Assembly: GCA_963768585.1 (NCBI GenBank)
Contig: CAVYIF010000018.1
Location: 1-64,000, forward strand
Reading direction: 5' to 3'
From: CAVUNY01 sp963768585
GTDB lineage: Bacteria > Chloroflexota > Anaerolineae > Anaerolineales > Anaerolineaceae
Length of the DNA: 64,000 nucleotides
The notes beneath the pieces were generated by a model. It did not search any database. It had not been told where the DNA came from and saw nothing but the letters and a program-made list of their open reading frames with translations. A program made the position numbers and the translations under genes. Below, piece by piece: positions 44,089 to 53,056 of this stretch (position 1 is the first letter of the stretch; each line of letters opens with the position of its first letter).

Positions 44089-44781
44089 TTATTTATAATT
44101 TTGAAATTCGACTGACTCCAGGACCTGACGCTCCAGAATAAAAATGCGGTGGCGTTCAAGACGAATTGCCCCACGATCCTGCAGCTCATTCAGTACGCGG
44201 CTGACAATCACCGGAGTTGTGCCAATGCACGCTGCCATCTCAGCCTGGGTCAGCCAATGTTGGCGGCGAACGACACCATCTTGGGAACGATTTAATAACA
44301 AGCGGGCCAGGCGTCCATCCACATTACGCAGTGACAAATCCTCAATAAGATCAAGCAGGTGCCACACGTGGTTCGCCAGATTTTGGGAAATGGTTCTTCC
44401 CAAAAGAGGATGTGTTTCCATCAAATCAAATAAGATCTCTCGACTGACCAACCATACAACCGATGACTCGAGCGATTTCACTGTGACCAGATTGTCTCCA
44501 CGCGCTAAAACGCTTACTTCATTAAACATTTCTCCTGGACCTGCCTGACGCGTCACTTGCTCTCGCCCTTGTGGAGAAATCTTTAAGACTTCCAGCCATC
44601 CAGATTCGACAATCATTAAACCAGGACAGGGATCTCCCTCAAGACACACAATTTGGTCTTTATCATAAGTACGCCTGATGGCTGCCTGCGTGATGGCTTC
44701 AAGAGATGAGGCATCTAATTCTGCCAGACAGGAGCCCTGGCTTAAAGTGAAAAGCACCTCTCCTTTACTATCCCTTCTCAA
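44089..44781 (-). CDS. Crp/Fnr-family transcription regulator
   Basis: 230 residues. An N-terminal cyclic-nucleotide-binding beta-roll (about 10-125, with DQIVCLEGDPCPGLMIVESG and PGEMFNEVSVLA) is followed by the long dimerisation helix and a winged helix-turn-helix (about 165-205: LTQAEMAACIGTTPVIVSRVLNELQ). No Cys cluster for an iron-sulfur centre is seen, so it is not an Fnr-type oxygen sensor. The arginine and serine of the cAMP pocket are not obviously conserved. It lies upstream of the stress-protein/glucan-synthase genes on the same strand and could control them. A degenerate TATATC element lies in its upstream region. Confidence 0.88.
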   Translation of the reverse strand: MRRDSKGEVLFTLSQGSCLAELDASSLEAITQAAIRRTYDKDQIVCLEGDPCPGLMIVESGWLEVLKISPQGREQVTRQAGPGEMFNEVSVLARGDNLVTVKSLESSVVWLVSREILFDLMETHPLLGRTISQNLANHVWHLLDLIEDLSLRNVDGRLARLLLNRSQDGVVRRQHWLTQAEMAACIGTTPVIVSRVLNELQDRGAIRLERHRIFILERQVLESVEFQNYK

Positions 44782-45292
44782 GTCACAGCCTCCCCTTTGA
44801 ATACAAAAAGAGTCCCAGGTCTTTTATCCCTCAGGAAAACTATCAAGCCAGGCACCAATAATAAACATGGCCGAAAATTCCACATACATCATTGCCCATA
44901 ATTAAGTATATCACTCTACACATTGATTGATAATATCAACAATTGCCATTTTCAGAACAAAATCATCCGAAGTCTATTTATCATTATGGAACAGTATCAT
45001 GAAAGCTTGATGAAAAAATGTTTCATTGGGGTTTCCCGTGGTAGAGGTCATTAATTACTACCCACCACGGCAACCCCCAGAGAACCGGAAAAAATGGTAG
45101 CGGATAGAGAGAGCAGGGGCGCTTCTTCGGTTATGAAAGACAGTTCTTTAGATTTAGCAGATGTGCAGGAAATCGATCCGGAACTCCACTTAAGTTAACG
45201 ACTATTACCTTTCCAGGTGATACCCTTTTAATCAGAGAAAAGTTCGATCAATATCATCTGGACCTGTAAAAACCTGCAGAGGAGAAAAATTA
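44782..45292. promoter_or_regulatory. Divergent intergenic region between regulator and cupin genes
   Basis: 511 AT-rich bases with no conserved gene that I can recognise. It holds an imperfect inverted repeat (45027-45041 and 45065-45079, TGGGGTTTCCCGTGG with a diverged partner) and a weak two-site version of the TATATC element (half-site ends at 44912 and 44937). A 34-codon ORF at 45094-45198 may continue in another frame. Confidence 0.4.
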
Positions 45293-45613
45293 ATGGCTTA
45301 TAAATATTTCTCGGATGTGAAAACAAAAGCAATATTCTCATCACAAGATGCCCAACCCCAGAGCCTGTATACAAAAGGGCAGCTTAAAGTAATCACAGCT
45401 GGATTAATGGCAGGTCAGAAAATTCCCATTCATCCTGAAGGTCTGGTCATTTATACCTTCCTCGAAGGAAAGGGTTGGATGGTTGTTGATACCGAGCGGC
45501 TATTTGTTCGTCCCGGTGCCTGTGTCATCACCCAGGCGGGAGCGAAGCGCGGGATTGAAGCAACTTCCCGGCTGGTATTTCTGGCTGCCAGAATATCCCA
45601 ACTACCCCATTAG
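45293..45613 (+). CDS. Small cupin-fold protein
   Basis: 106 residues, with GCAGAGGAG in front of the ATG. It is a single cupin domain: GLMAGQKIPIHPEGLVIYTFLEGKGWMVVDTE gives strands and a motif-1-like His-Glu arrangement, followed by VRPGACVITQAG. Only part of the metal-binding motif (one His and one Glu) is visible, so metal binding is uncertain. Function is unknown. It stands alone, divergent from the Crp/Fnr regulator. Confidence 0.75.
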   Translation: MAYKYFSDVKTKAIFSSQDAQPQSLYTKGQLKVITAGLMAGQKIPIHPEGLVIYTFLEGKGWMVVDTERLFVRPGACVITQAGAKRGIEATSRLVFLAARISQLPH

Positions 45614-45771
45614 TGTTTTCTATTCATAAGAAAACACGGTACTGGAGCTCATTCATATCTTTCCTGGTCAGCAAACAAAAACGGACTTTTGAGCGATCTC
45701 AGCAAAAACCAACCCCGTGTATTATGCACAATTGCAAATCAGATCAGTGTGGAGCGACCGGCAGAAGCGCC

Positions 45772-46422
45772 TCATCCCTGCGACTTACAGACGTTAAGGA
45801 ACTCATCCCGCAGAAATGAATCCTGGCTGTAGCTGCCGCGCCAAACAGTCGTGCGCGTCATGGGTGAATTTTCCCGAACACCGCGCATGGCAACACAAAG
45901 ATGGTGAGCTTCCATAAAGATGGCGACGCCGTGCGGATGCAGCATCGCCTCCAGGGCATCGGCGACCTGCTGCCCGATCCTTTCTTGAACTGCAAAACGC
46001 TTGGCAAACAAATGCACCAGACGGGTCAATTTGGAAATTCCAATAATATTCTCATGGGCGATATAACCCACAAAGGCATTCCCAAAAAAAGGAAAGGCAT
46101 GGTGCTCGCATAACGCATAAAATGGGATTGGCCCCTCGATAACCTGGCTCAATCGGCAGTCTGGATCTCCCCGGCATTCGGTAGGAAAAACTTTTAGCAG
46201 TTTGGGATCGCCATCATATCCATCGGTGGCGTCAAACAGGGCTCGAATAAACCGGCGCGGGGTGTCTTTCGTTCCAGGGGTATTCATATCCAGGCCGAGA
46301 GCCGAAAAGATCTCACTGGCGTAGCCTTCAAACTTATGCAACCGTTCATCCGATATCCTGCGGCGCTGCAGTTCTAATGCTTCGCGATACTCTTGTTCAT
46401 CCTCATCCCAATTTTGCAGCAT
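45772..46422 (-). CDS. folE: GTP cyclohydrolase I
   Basis: 216 residues. The ATG at 46422 overlaps the upstream stop by ATGA. Conserved features are TPRRFIRAL, the zinc-site YALCEHHAFPFFG, the GISKLTRLVHLFAKRFAVQER helix and EAHHLCVAMRGVRENS with the third ligand Cys. It converts GTP to dihydroneopterin triphosphate for folate or pterin synthesis. The partner genes folB and folK are absent here. Coupling to a flavoprotein gene is unusual and may reflect a pterin or redox role. Confidence 0.95.
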   Translation of the reverse strand: MLQNWDEDEQEYREALELQRRRISDERLHKFEGYASEIFSALGLDMNTPGTKDTPRRFIRALFDATDGYDGDPKLLKVFPTECRGDPDCRLSQVIEGPIPFYALCEHHAFPFFGNAFVGYIAHENIIGISKLTRLVHLFAKRFAVQERIGQQVADALEAMLHPHGVAIFMEAHHLCVAMRGVRENSPMTRTTVWRGSYSQDSFLRDEFLNVCKSQG

Positions 46423-47603
46423 CAATAACTCCCGATAGATCCTTTGAGATCCGCAGGCTGGTACTGCCCCGGTTTGGCAATCAATTCACGGGCAGCTTCA
46501 ACTTTTCCCCAAACATTCCATAAAAGTACGCCCCGCACCTTACCATCGTTAAGATAATAGACCACGCCCTGTTGGTATTTTTCCTGCCAATCGGACACCA
46601 TTTCCAGACGGGAATCGAGCTCGCCCACTGCTTCATACCCAAGATCGAATAGATCGGAATAAAAATAGGGCAGGTAATCGTAAGAAGCATTTGCCCCTGC
46701 CATATTTTGCCCAGCCAGGCGCCCCATCGTATTAGCATTATCTTCATGCTCCACCCGGATATATTTAGCAAGGGCAGAGTTATAAAATTCTGCCCCGTCA
46801 CCCGCCGCAAAAATATCAGGCTGACTGGTGTGCAGGTGCTTGTCTACCACAATCCCACGATTCACCTTTAACCCGGCTGTTTTGGCCAGATCGGTGTTGG
46901 GTTGAATACCAATTCCTGCGACGACGCCATCCACTTCTATTTCGCCCTGACTTTCGGTGATTAAGACCGGCTTATCCTGGATCTTTTTCAATCCGACGAT
47001 AGATTCTTCCGCCAATACATTGATCCCTTTTTGGCGATAATAATCATTGAGGAACATGGAAAGATCGCCGGGATAGTTTCGCGCGCCGATCCCTTCCTCT
47101 GGAAAAATCATCACTACTTCTTTTTCATTCATCGCCAGGGCCGCCGCGATTTCTGAACCAATAAATCCTCCGCCAATCACCCCGAATCGTTTGCCGGTTT
47201 TCGTTAATGCCTGCAACCGCCGGAAATCAGCCAACGTTCGCATGTAAATAATTTGATCTCCACCGAAGGGCAGGCGCTTCGGCGCTCCGCCGGTGGCCAG
47301 GAGCAATTTTTCGAATTGATAAACTTCGCCATGTTCGTCGGTTATTTGCTTTTCTTGCGGATCCAGATTCCGGACGCGGCATTCCAGATATAAATCCAGG
47401 CCCGGACCGGCTGTATCGCGCCAGATGCTGCTCAACGGTTTCTCTTTCCACAAACCTTTTGTTAGCGGCGGGCGGTTATACGGTGGGTCAGATTCCAGGC
47501 TAAACATACCAATTTTGCCATCTGGGTCAGCTTCTCGAATACCTTGAACTGCCGAGTCGGCGGTCATGCCGCCCCCAACAATCAGATACTGATAACTTTT
47601 CAT
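46422..47603 (-). CDS. FAD-dependent NAD(P)H oxidoreductase (ferredoxin/rubredoxin reductase or AIF type)
   Basis: 393 residues from ATG 47603, with GGAGGAAGAA upstream; a TTG at 47618 lies within that site. FAD motif VGGGMTADSAVQGI, the PYNRPPLTKGL segment typical of putidaredoxin-reductase-like enzymes, the NAD(P)H motif GVIGGGFIGSEIAAAL and the FAD-binding DIFAAGDGAEF are visible. A C-terminal domain of about 100 residues resembles reductase_C. It is coupled to folE by ATGA. The electron acceptor is unknown; no ferredoxin or rubredoxin gene is beside it. Confidence 0.88.
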   Translation of the reverse strand: MKSYQYLIVGGGMTADSAVQGIREADPDGKIGMFSLESDPPYNRPPLTKGLWKEKPLSSIWRDTAGPGLDLYLECRVRNLDPQEKQITDEHGEVYQFEKLLLATGGAPKRLPFGGDQIIYMRTLADFRRLQALTKTGKRFGVIGGGFIGSEIAAALAMNEKEVVMIFPEEGIGARNYPGDLSMFLNDYYRQKGINVLAEESIVGLKKIQDKPVLITESQGEIEVDGVVAGIGIQPNTDLAKTAGLKVNRGIVVDKHLHTSQPDIFAAGDGAEFYNSALAKYIRVEHEDNANTMGRLAGQNMAGANASYDYLPYFYSDLFDLGYEAVGELDSRLEMVSDWQEKYQQGVVYYLNDGKVRGVLLWNVWGKVEAARELIAKPGQYQPADLKGSIGSY

Positions 47604-47967
47604 TTCTTCCTCCAACAATTAATCCAATACCTCAAGAGAATATTTTCCTGAAAATTTTAAAAGAAATCTCTATTCTAGAATACGACGCGGGGATAGGTGA
47701 GTCCATAACTTTAGTTGAATTTAGTTAATTTCATTGATTTTCCCGAAATGTTTTGCCACCATGAAGGCAAAGTCTTCCAAGGTAATTCTCACAAATTATA
47801 CAAAAGTTAAAGACATTTCCCTGCCCGGATGTTACATTAAAAGGTGGAACCTGAGTTCTTGAGAATTCGAGACCCGCAATGGGTTAGGTAAATTTCAAGA
47901 AAACGAAAGACAAATCGCATTTCTAAAGGAGAACAAGCGTAATCGCAGAAAAAGTAAAGGTAAAAAA
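47604..47967. other. Intergenic region with no recognised feature
   Basis: About 360 bases between the divergent flavoprotein and transketolase genes. It must contain both promoters, but I see no clear -35/-10 pair, repeat or hairpin. The TATATC element is absent. Confidence 0.5.
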
Positions 47968-48762
47968 ATGAATAACAAAAATACGACAGCTTTAACACCC
48001 GTTGAACTGGACAGATTGTCCATCAATACAATTCGGTTTTTATCCATCGATGCAGTCCAAAAAGCCAACAGCGGCCACCCCGGCCTGCCAATGGGCGCTG
48101 CTCCTTTTGCATATGTTTTATGGACACGTTTCCTCAGGCACAATCCTGCCAACCCTCAATGGTTCAATCGCGACCGCTTTATTTTATCTGCGGGCCATGG
48201 GTCGATGCTGTTATATAGTCTGCTATACCTGACGGGGTATGATCTTCCCCTCGAGCAGATTAAACAATTTCGCCAGTGGGACAGCATAGCCCCTGGACAT
48301 CCTGAGCGCGGCATCACGCCGGGCGTTGAAGTGACCACCGGGCCACTCGGCCAGGGGTTTGGGAACGGTGTGGGAATAGCGATGGCCGAAGCCTTTTTAT
48401 CAGCGCGCTACAACCGACCCGGGCATGAAATCATCAATCATTTTACATATAGTCTGGTCAGCGATGGCGATTTGATGGAGGGCGTGGCAGCTGAGGCCGC
48501 CTCTTTGGCCGGCCATTTGCGTCTGGGCAAGCTCATCTATCTGTACGATAACAACCACGTGACCTTGTCGGCTGCCACCGATCTCACCTTTACGGAAGAC
48601 GTTCAAAAACGGTTTCAATGCTTATGGATGGCACACACAAACTGTGGAAGATGGGAACAACCTGGAGGCAATCGAAAACGCAATTGCCACAGCTCAAAAA
48701 AACACCGAAAAACCATCCCTGATCCTGGTACAGACTCATCTTGGTTATGGCTCACCGCATAA
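47968..48762 (+). CDS. tkt: Transketolase, N-terminal fragment (frameshifted)
   Basis: The first 217 residues are normal transketolase: ANSGHPGLPMGAAPFAYVLW, SAGHGSMLLYSLLYLTGYDL, TTGPLGQGFGNGVGIAMAE and the thiamine-diphosphate/Mg motif SDGDLMEGVAAEAASLAG followed by YDNNHVTLS. After FTEDVQKRFQ the frame turns to nonsense. Deleting the T at 48619 restores FQAYGWHTQTVEDGNN. The enzyme transfers two-carbon units in the pentose phosphate pathway and would be about 697 residues when intact. The transaldolase-PGI gene follows. Confidence 0.88.
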   Translation: MNNKNTTALTPVELDRLSINTIRFLSIDAVQKANSGHPGLPMGAAPFAYVLWTRFLRHNPANPQWFNRDRFILSAGHGSMLLYSLLYLTGYDLPLEQIKQFRQWDSIAPGHPERGITPGVEVTTGPLGQGFGNGVGIAMAEAFLSARYNRPGHEIINHFTYSLVSDGDLMEGVAAEAASLAGHLRLGKLIYLYDNNHVTLSAATDLTFTEDVQKRFQCLWMAHTNCGRWEQPGGNRKRNCHSSKKHRKTIPDPGTDSSWLWLTA

Positions 48763-49798
48763 ACAAGACTCCTTTAAAGCCCACGGCTCACCCCTGGGCG
48801 CGGACGAAGTTAAACTGACCAAACAAAACCTTGGCTGGCCGCTCGAACCTGATTTCTACGTCCCGGAGCCGGTCCTGGAGCATTTTCGTGAGGCAGTCAA
48901 CCAGGGCAAGCAAATGGAAGCGGAATGGGATGCCCAATTTTCCGCATACTCACAAGCTCATCCGGCATTAGCCCAGGAACTGCAGCGGTTAATCCAGGGA
49001 GAAATACCCGAAGGTTGGGATGCAGATATTCCGGAATTTCCTCCCGATGCAAAGGGCATATCCACACGGGTAGCATCCGGGAAGGTGATGAATGCGTTCG
49101 CCTCCAGATTGCCTGCCTTTATCGGGGGATCTGCGGATCTTGACCCATCTACCCACACCGCACTGACCGGCCGAGGCGATTTCGAGAGTCCGCGTGAAAC
49201 GATTGATGATCCCCAAGGGATCGTGGGCGGTGGCTGGCAGTACGCCGGGAACAATCTCCATTTTGGCGTCCGCGAACATGCTATGGGAGCTATCTTGAAC
49301 GGCATGGCTGCCCATGGAGGGGTCATACCTTTCGGGGCAACTTTCCTGATCTTCTCCGATTACATGCGCCCGCCCATGCGGCTGGCTGCACTGATGGGGT
49401 TGCATGTGATCTACGTCTTCACCCATGACAGCATTGCCCTGGGTGAAGATGGACCCACCCACCAACCCGTTGAACAGCTGCTGGGACTGCGCGCGATCCC
49501 AAACATTCTGGTGATCCGCCCTGCCGATGCGAACGAAACGGCCGCAGCCTGGCGGGTTGCCATTGAACACCGGGGCGGGCCGGTGGTCCTGGTGTTCACC
49601 CGGCAGAACCTGCCGATCCTTGATATAATAAGATATTCCCAAATTCCGACGGTGTTAGTTCTGGCGGGTACGTGCTCGCGCATGCAGCCAGAAAAGCCAC
49701 CCCGGAGATCATCCTCATTGCCACAGGGTCCGAGGTTCAACTGGCACTGGCAGCTCGCGAAGCCCTGGAAGCGCAAGGAGTCAGAACACGCGTCGTAA
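48644..49798 (+). CDS. tkt: Transketolase, middle fragment
   Basis: This frame carries the continuation from EDGNNLEAIENAIA: THLGYGSPHKQDSFKAHGSPLG, the pyrimidine-domain segment GGSADLDPSTHT, FGVREHAMGAILNGMAAHGG, THDSIALGEDGPTHQPVEQ and FTRQNLPILD. It is in frame until about 49650 and then runs into nonsense. The GTG at 48644 is probably not a real start; the piece belongs to the single tkt gene. Confidence 0.85.
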   Translation: MEDGNNLEAIENAIATAQKNTEKPSLILVQTHLGYGSPHKQDSFKAHGSPLGADEVKLTKQNLGWPLEPDFYVPEPVLEHFREAVNQGKQMEAEWDAQFSAYSQAHPALAQELQRLIQGEIPEGWDADIPEFPPDAKGISTRVASGKVMNAFASRLPAFIGGSADLDPSTHTALTGRGDFESPRETIDDPQGIVGGGWQYAGNNLHFGVREHAMGAILNGMAAHGGVIPFGATFLIFSDYMRPPMRLAALMGLHVIYVFTHDSIALGEDGPTHQPVEQLLGLRAIPNILVIRPADANETAAAWRVAIEHRGGPVVLVFTRQNLPILDIIRYSQIPTVLVLAGTCSRMQPEKPPRRSSSLPQGPRFNWHWQLAKPWKRKESEHAS

Positions 49799-50061
49799 GC
49801 CTGCCTTGTTGGAATCTTTTTGATGCGCAGCCAATTGAATATCGAGAAGAGGTTTTACCGCCCGAAATACCCATGCTGGCGATCGAGGCCGGCGTTTCTC
49901 TCGGTTGGCGACCATACGTTGGTCCTGGCATTGCGACCATCAGCGTGGATCGTTTTGGCGCATCGGCGCCAGGTGAAACTGTCATGCGAGCGTATGGGTT
50001 TGATATTGAGCATATCACCCAGCGAGCGCTCGACCTGGTGAAGCAAAACAAGAATGCCTGA
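49672..50061 (+). CDS. tkt: Transketolase, C-terminal fragment
   Basis: 129 residues giving the C-terminal domain: EIILIATGSEVQLALAARE, RVVSLPCWNLFDAQP, LAIEAGVSLGWRPYVG and DRFGASAPGETVM. The shift from the middle fragment requires one missing base at about 49655-49668; an SGGYVLAHAARKA reading is then continuous. The net frame returns to that of the N-terminal fragment, so the two indels compensate. Confidence 0.82.
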   Translation: MLAHAARKATPEIILIATGSEVQLALAAREALEAQGVRTRVVSLPCWNLFDAQPIEYREEVLPPEIPMLAIEAGVSLGWRPYVGPGIATISVDRFGASAPGETVMRAYGFDIEHITQRALDLVKQNKNA

Positions 50062-50108
50062 AGGTTTATAAGTGAAAGTTTTGGGTGTCGGACGCGCATC
50101 CGGCAATA

Positions 50109-50122
50109 AATTGTTAACAATT
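50109..50122. promoter_or_regulatory. 14-bp palindrome upstream of the transaldolase-PGI gene
   Basis: AATTGTTAACAATT is perfectly palindromic, in the 145-base gap after tkt. It could be an operator. A related GTTAAC sequence flanks the hairpin after the HAD gene. Confidence 0.3.
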
Positions 50123-50206
50123 AATGGCAGATGATCAAACCCGGGCCAGTTTTACAATTGCGGTCCAGGGAAAATGGCTGCCAAAACATGTAAGGAGCAA
50201 AAAAAA

Positions 50207-53056
50207 ATGAATAAGAATCCGTTATTTGGTTTGGAAAGTCTTGGTCAAAGCATCTGGCTCGACTTTCTGCGTAGAAATGCGATCGACAATGGGACACTCC
50301 AACAATTCATCGTTCAGGATGGGATCAGCGGCCTGACCTCGAACCCTTCAATTTTTGAAAAAGCGATTGCAGGCAGCCACGATTACGATCATGCCATTCG
50401 AGCCCTGGCATTGGAAGACAAAAGTATTGAAGACATCTACCAGATCCTCACCGTAGAAGATATCCAGCGCGCCGCTGATCTTTTTCGACCCATTTACGAC
50501 CGTTTAGATGGCGCAGACGGGTTTGTCAGCCTGGAGGTCTCTCCCAAACTGGCTCACGATACCACCAGTACAATTGCAGAAGCTCGTAAGCTCTGGGCCG
50601 CTGTCAACCGTCCTAATCTGCTGATCAAAGTTCCGGCAACCCGTGAAGGGCTGCCTGCCATCCAACAGTTAATCGGTGAAGGCATCAATGTCAACATTAC
50701 GCTGTTGTTTGGCCTGCCGCGCTATCGTGAAGTTGCCGAAGCTTATCTGAACGGGCTCGAAACGCTGGTTGCTCACCACCAACCCCTGAACAAAGTTGCC
50801 TCTGTCGCCAGCTTCTTTCTCAGCCGGATCGACGTGCTGGTCGACCCCATACTGGAAAACCTGCGTATGCACGACGGCCCGAAAGCAGAAATCGCCGCAG
50901 GTCCGCATGGTCAGGTAGCCATTTCCAGCGCGAAAGTGGCCTACCAGATTTACCAGGAGATTTTCAGTGGAGAGCGTTTCCAAAAATTAGCTGGAATGGG
51001 AGCGCGTCCGCAGCGCTTGCTGTGGGCCAGCACCAGCACGAAGAACCCTGATTACAGCGACGTAAAGTATGTCGAAGCATTAATCGGCAAGCAAACCGTC
51101 AACACTTTGCCGCAGGAAACCCTCAATGCTTACCGCGATCACGGCCAACCCGCCTCACGTTTGGAAGAAGGCACACAAGAAGCCTATAGGGTGCTGGACG
51201 ACTTGCACCAGGCAGAGATTGACCTGGATGAATTAACCCAGCAGCTTGAAGACGAAGGGGTAGATAAATTCAGCCGGGCTTTCGAGAAGTTGATGGCCGC
51301 CTTGCAAGAAAAACAATCAGCTTCTTTACACGATGCGGTTGACCGGCAGACTTTTGCCTTGGGCCAGGATCAGCAAGCTGTGCAGCAGCGGGTTAATGAT
51401 CTGGAGGCAAAGCAGTTCGCAACGCAATTATGGCGAAAAAATCCGGCCCCCTGGAAAAGCGATGCAAAGGACCAGGCAGAAATCCGCAACGCCCTGGGTT
51501 GGCTGCATGTTGCCGAAAAGATGGAAGATAATTTGAGAGATCTCAGCACTTTTAAGGATGAGATATTAAAGGCTGGCTTTCGCCATGTCCTGCACATGGG
51601 TATGGGCGGCAGCAGCCTGACACCACTGATCTTTGAAAGGATGTTTTCCCCATCTGAAGATGGATTGTCATTAACTGTTTTGGATTCCACCGACCCCGCC
51701 ACCATCTTGAAAATTGAAAAAACACTCCCCCTGGCAAATACACTTTTTATCGTGGCCAGCAAATCTGGCACGACTGCCGAACCTAACGCTTTTGCCGATT
51801 ATTTTTACGATAAGGTCAGCCAGATCAAAGGTGACCGGGCAGGGGAAAATTTCTGTGCGATCACCGACCCGGGCACCCCATTGGTAACAAAAGCTCACGA
51901 AAAAAATTACCGGAGGACCTTTCTAAATTTTGCTGATATCGGCGGACGGTATTCCGCCTTATCGTATTTTGGCCTGGTTCCGGCCACCTTGATGGGCATC
52001 GATGTCGGCGAGCTTCTGGCGCGGGCCCTGCGCATGGTGCACGCCTGCGCCCCAAGCGTTCCTGCGAATGAAAATCCCGGGCTGGTCCTGGGCGCAGCAT
52101 TGGGAGAATTGGCTCTAAAGAACGGCAGAAATAAAGTAACCTTTATGGTTTCGGAAGCGCTGGCTCCCTTGGGGATGTGGTTGGAGCAGCTCCTGGCTGA
52201 AAGTACCGGGAAGGAAGGTACCGGTCTTCTACCGGTAGCCGGCGAACCCGTCGGCGAACCAGGCGTTTACGGACAGGATCGAGTCTTCGTATCTATCCGG
52301 ATGAGTGATGAAACTGATCTCATCCTAAATCAAAAAGTATCAGCGCTGCAAAATGCCGGCCAACCCGTGATCACCATCTTTTTAGATGACCTGCTGGATC
52401 TGGGACAGGAATTTTTCCGCTGGGAGTTTGCCACTGCCACTGCCGGTGCGATTCTGGGCATCAACGCTTTCAACCAACCTAACGTCCAGGAAAGCAAAGA
52501 TAATACCAACCGCCTGCTTAAAGCGGTGCACGATCAAGGCCAATTGCCCGCAGAACAACCTGCTCTGGCGGTTAATGGATTGGAATTCTATTTCGATGAA
52601 CACGCAGCCACGGCGGTGGATATGCTCATGCAGTTTCTGGCACAGGCCCACGCTGGAGATTATCTGGCTTTGATGGCCTATATTCCCGAAAATTCAGCTT
52701 CTGATGATGCCCTGCAAAATATCCGCAGCATGCTTCAGGAGCACCTGCATATCACGACCACGCTGGGGTATGGTCCCCGCTTCCTGCATTCGACGGGCCA
52801 GTTCCATAAAGGCGGTCCAAATTCGGGTTTGTTCCTGCAGCTGACCGCAGATGATGTTGAAGATGCTCCTATCCCGGATGCGCCGTACACCTTTGGCACC
52901 TTCGAAGCCGCCCAGGCTCTGGGAGATCTGGAAGCCTTACAAAAACACGGTCGCCGGGTTGGGAGAGTCCACCTTGGCACCGATATTAACCAGGGATTGT
53001 CAGTTTTGAAAGAGAACCTGCAGACAGCCTTGCGAACTGTGAAGGTGACGTCATGA
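50207..53056 (+). CDS. tal-pgi: Bifunctional transaldolase/glucose-6-phosphate isomerase
   Basis: 949 residues from ATG 50207, preceded by TAAGGAG. Residues about 1-375 are a transaldolase (SLGQSIWLDFLRR, GISGLTSNPSIFEKAI, and the Schiff-base Lys in NLLIKVPAT), with SVASFFLSRIDVLVDP and LLWASTSTKNPDY. Residues about 425-945 are a phosphoglucose isomerase/SIS fold (LHMGMGGSSLTPLIFERM, VASKSGTTAEPNAF, GGRYSALSYFGLVPA). The fusion links the non-oxidative pentose phosphate pathway to glycolysis. It lies after transketolase and overlaps the HAD gene by ATGA. The gene has no internal stop, unlike tkt. Confidence 0.93.
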   Translation: MNKNPLFGLESLGQSIWLDFLRRNAIDNGTLQQFIVQDGISGLTSNPSIFEKAIAGSHDYDHAIRALALEDKSIEDIYQILTVEDIQRAADLFRPIYDRLDGADGFVSLEVSPKLAHDTTSTIAEARKLWAAVNRPNLLIKVPATREGLPAIQQLIGEGINVNITLLFGLPRYREVAEAYLNGLETLVAHHQPLNKVASVASFFLSRIDVLVDPILENLRMHDGPKAEIAAGPHGQVAISSAKVAYQIYQEIFSGERFQKLAGMGARPQRLLWASTSTKNPDYSDVKYVEALIGKQTVNTLPQETLNAYRDHGQPASRLEEGTQEAYRVLDDLHQAEIDLDELTQQLEDEGVDKFSRAFEKLMAALQEKQSASLHDAVDRQTFALGQDQQAVQQRVNDLEAKQFATQLWRKNPAPWKSDAKDQAEIRNALGWLHVAEKMEDNLRDLSTFKDEILKAGFRHVLHMGMGGSSLTPLIFERMFSPSEDGLSLTVLDSTDPATILKIEKTLPLANTLFIVASKSGTTAEPNAFADYFYDKVSQIKGDRAGENFCAITDPGTPLVTKAHEKNYRRTFLNFADIGGRYSALSYFGLVPATLMGIDVGELLARALRMVHACAPSVPANENPGLVLGAALGELALKNGRNKVTFMVSEALAPLGMWLEQLLAESTGKEGTGLLPVAGEPVGEPGVYGQDRVFVSIRMSDETDLILNQKVSALQNAGQPVITIFLDDLLDLGQEFFRWEFATATAGAILGINAFNQPNVQESKDNTNRLLKAVHDQGQLPAEQPALAVNGLEFYFDEHAATAVDMLMQFLAQAHAGDYLALMAYIPENSASDDALQNIRSMLQEHLHITTTLGYGPRFLHSTGQFHKGGPNSGLFLQLTADDVEDAPIPDAPYTFGTFEAAQALGDLEALQKHGRRVGRVHLGTDINQGLSVLKENLQTALRTVKVTS

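Noticed and set aside
45613..45819. 68-codon plus-strand ORF after the cupin gene
   Set aside because: It overlaps folE on the opposite strand, starts without a ribosome binding site at the cupin stop, and its basic, Gln/Ser-rich sequence has no family resemblance.
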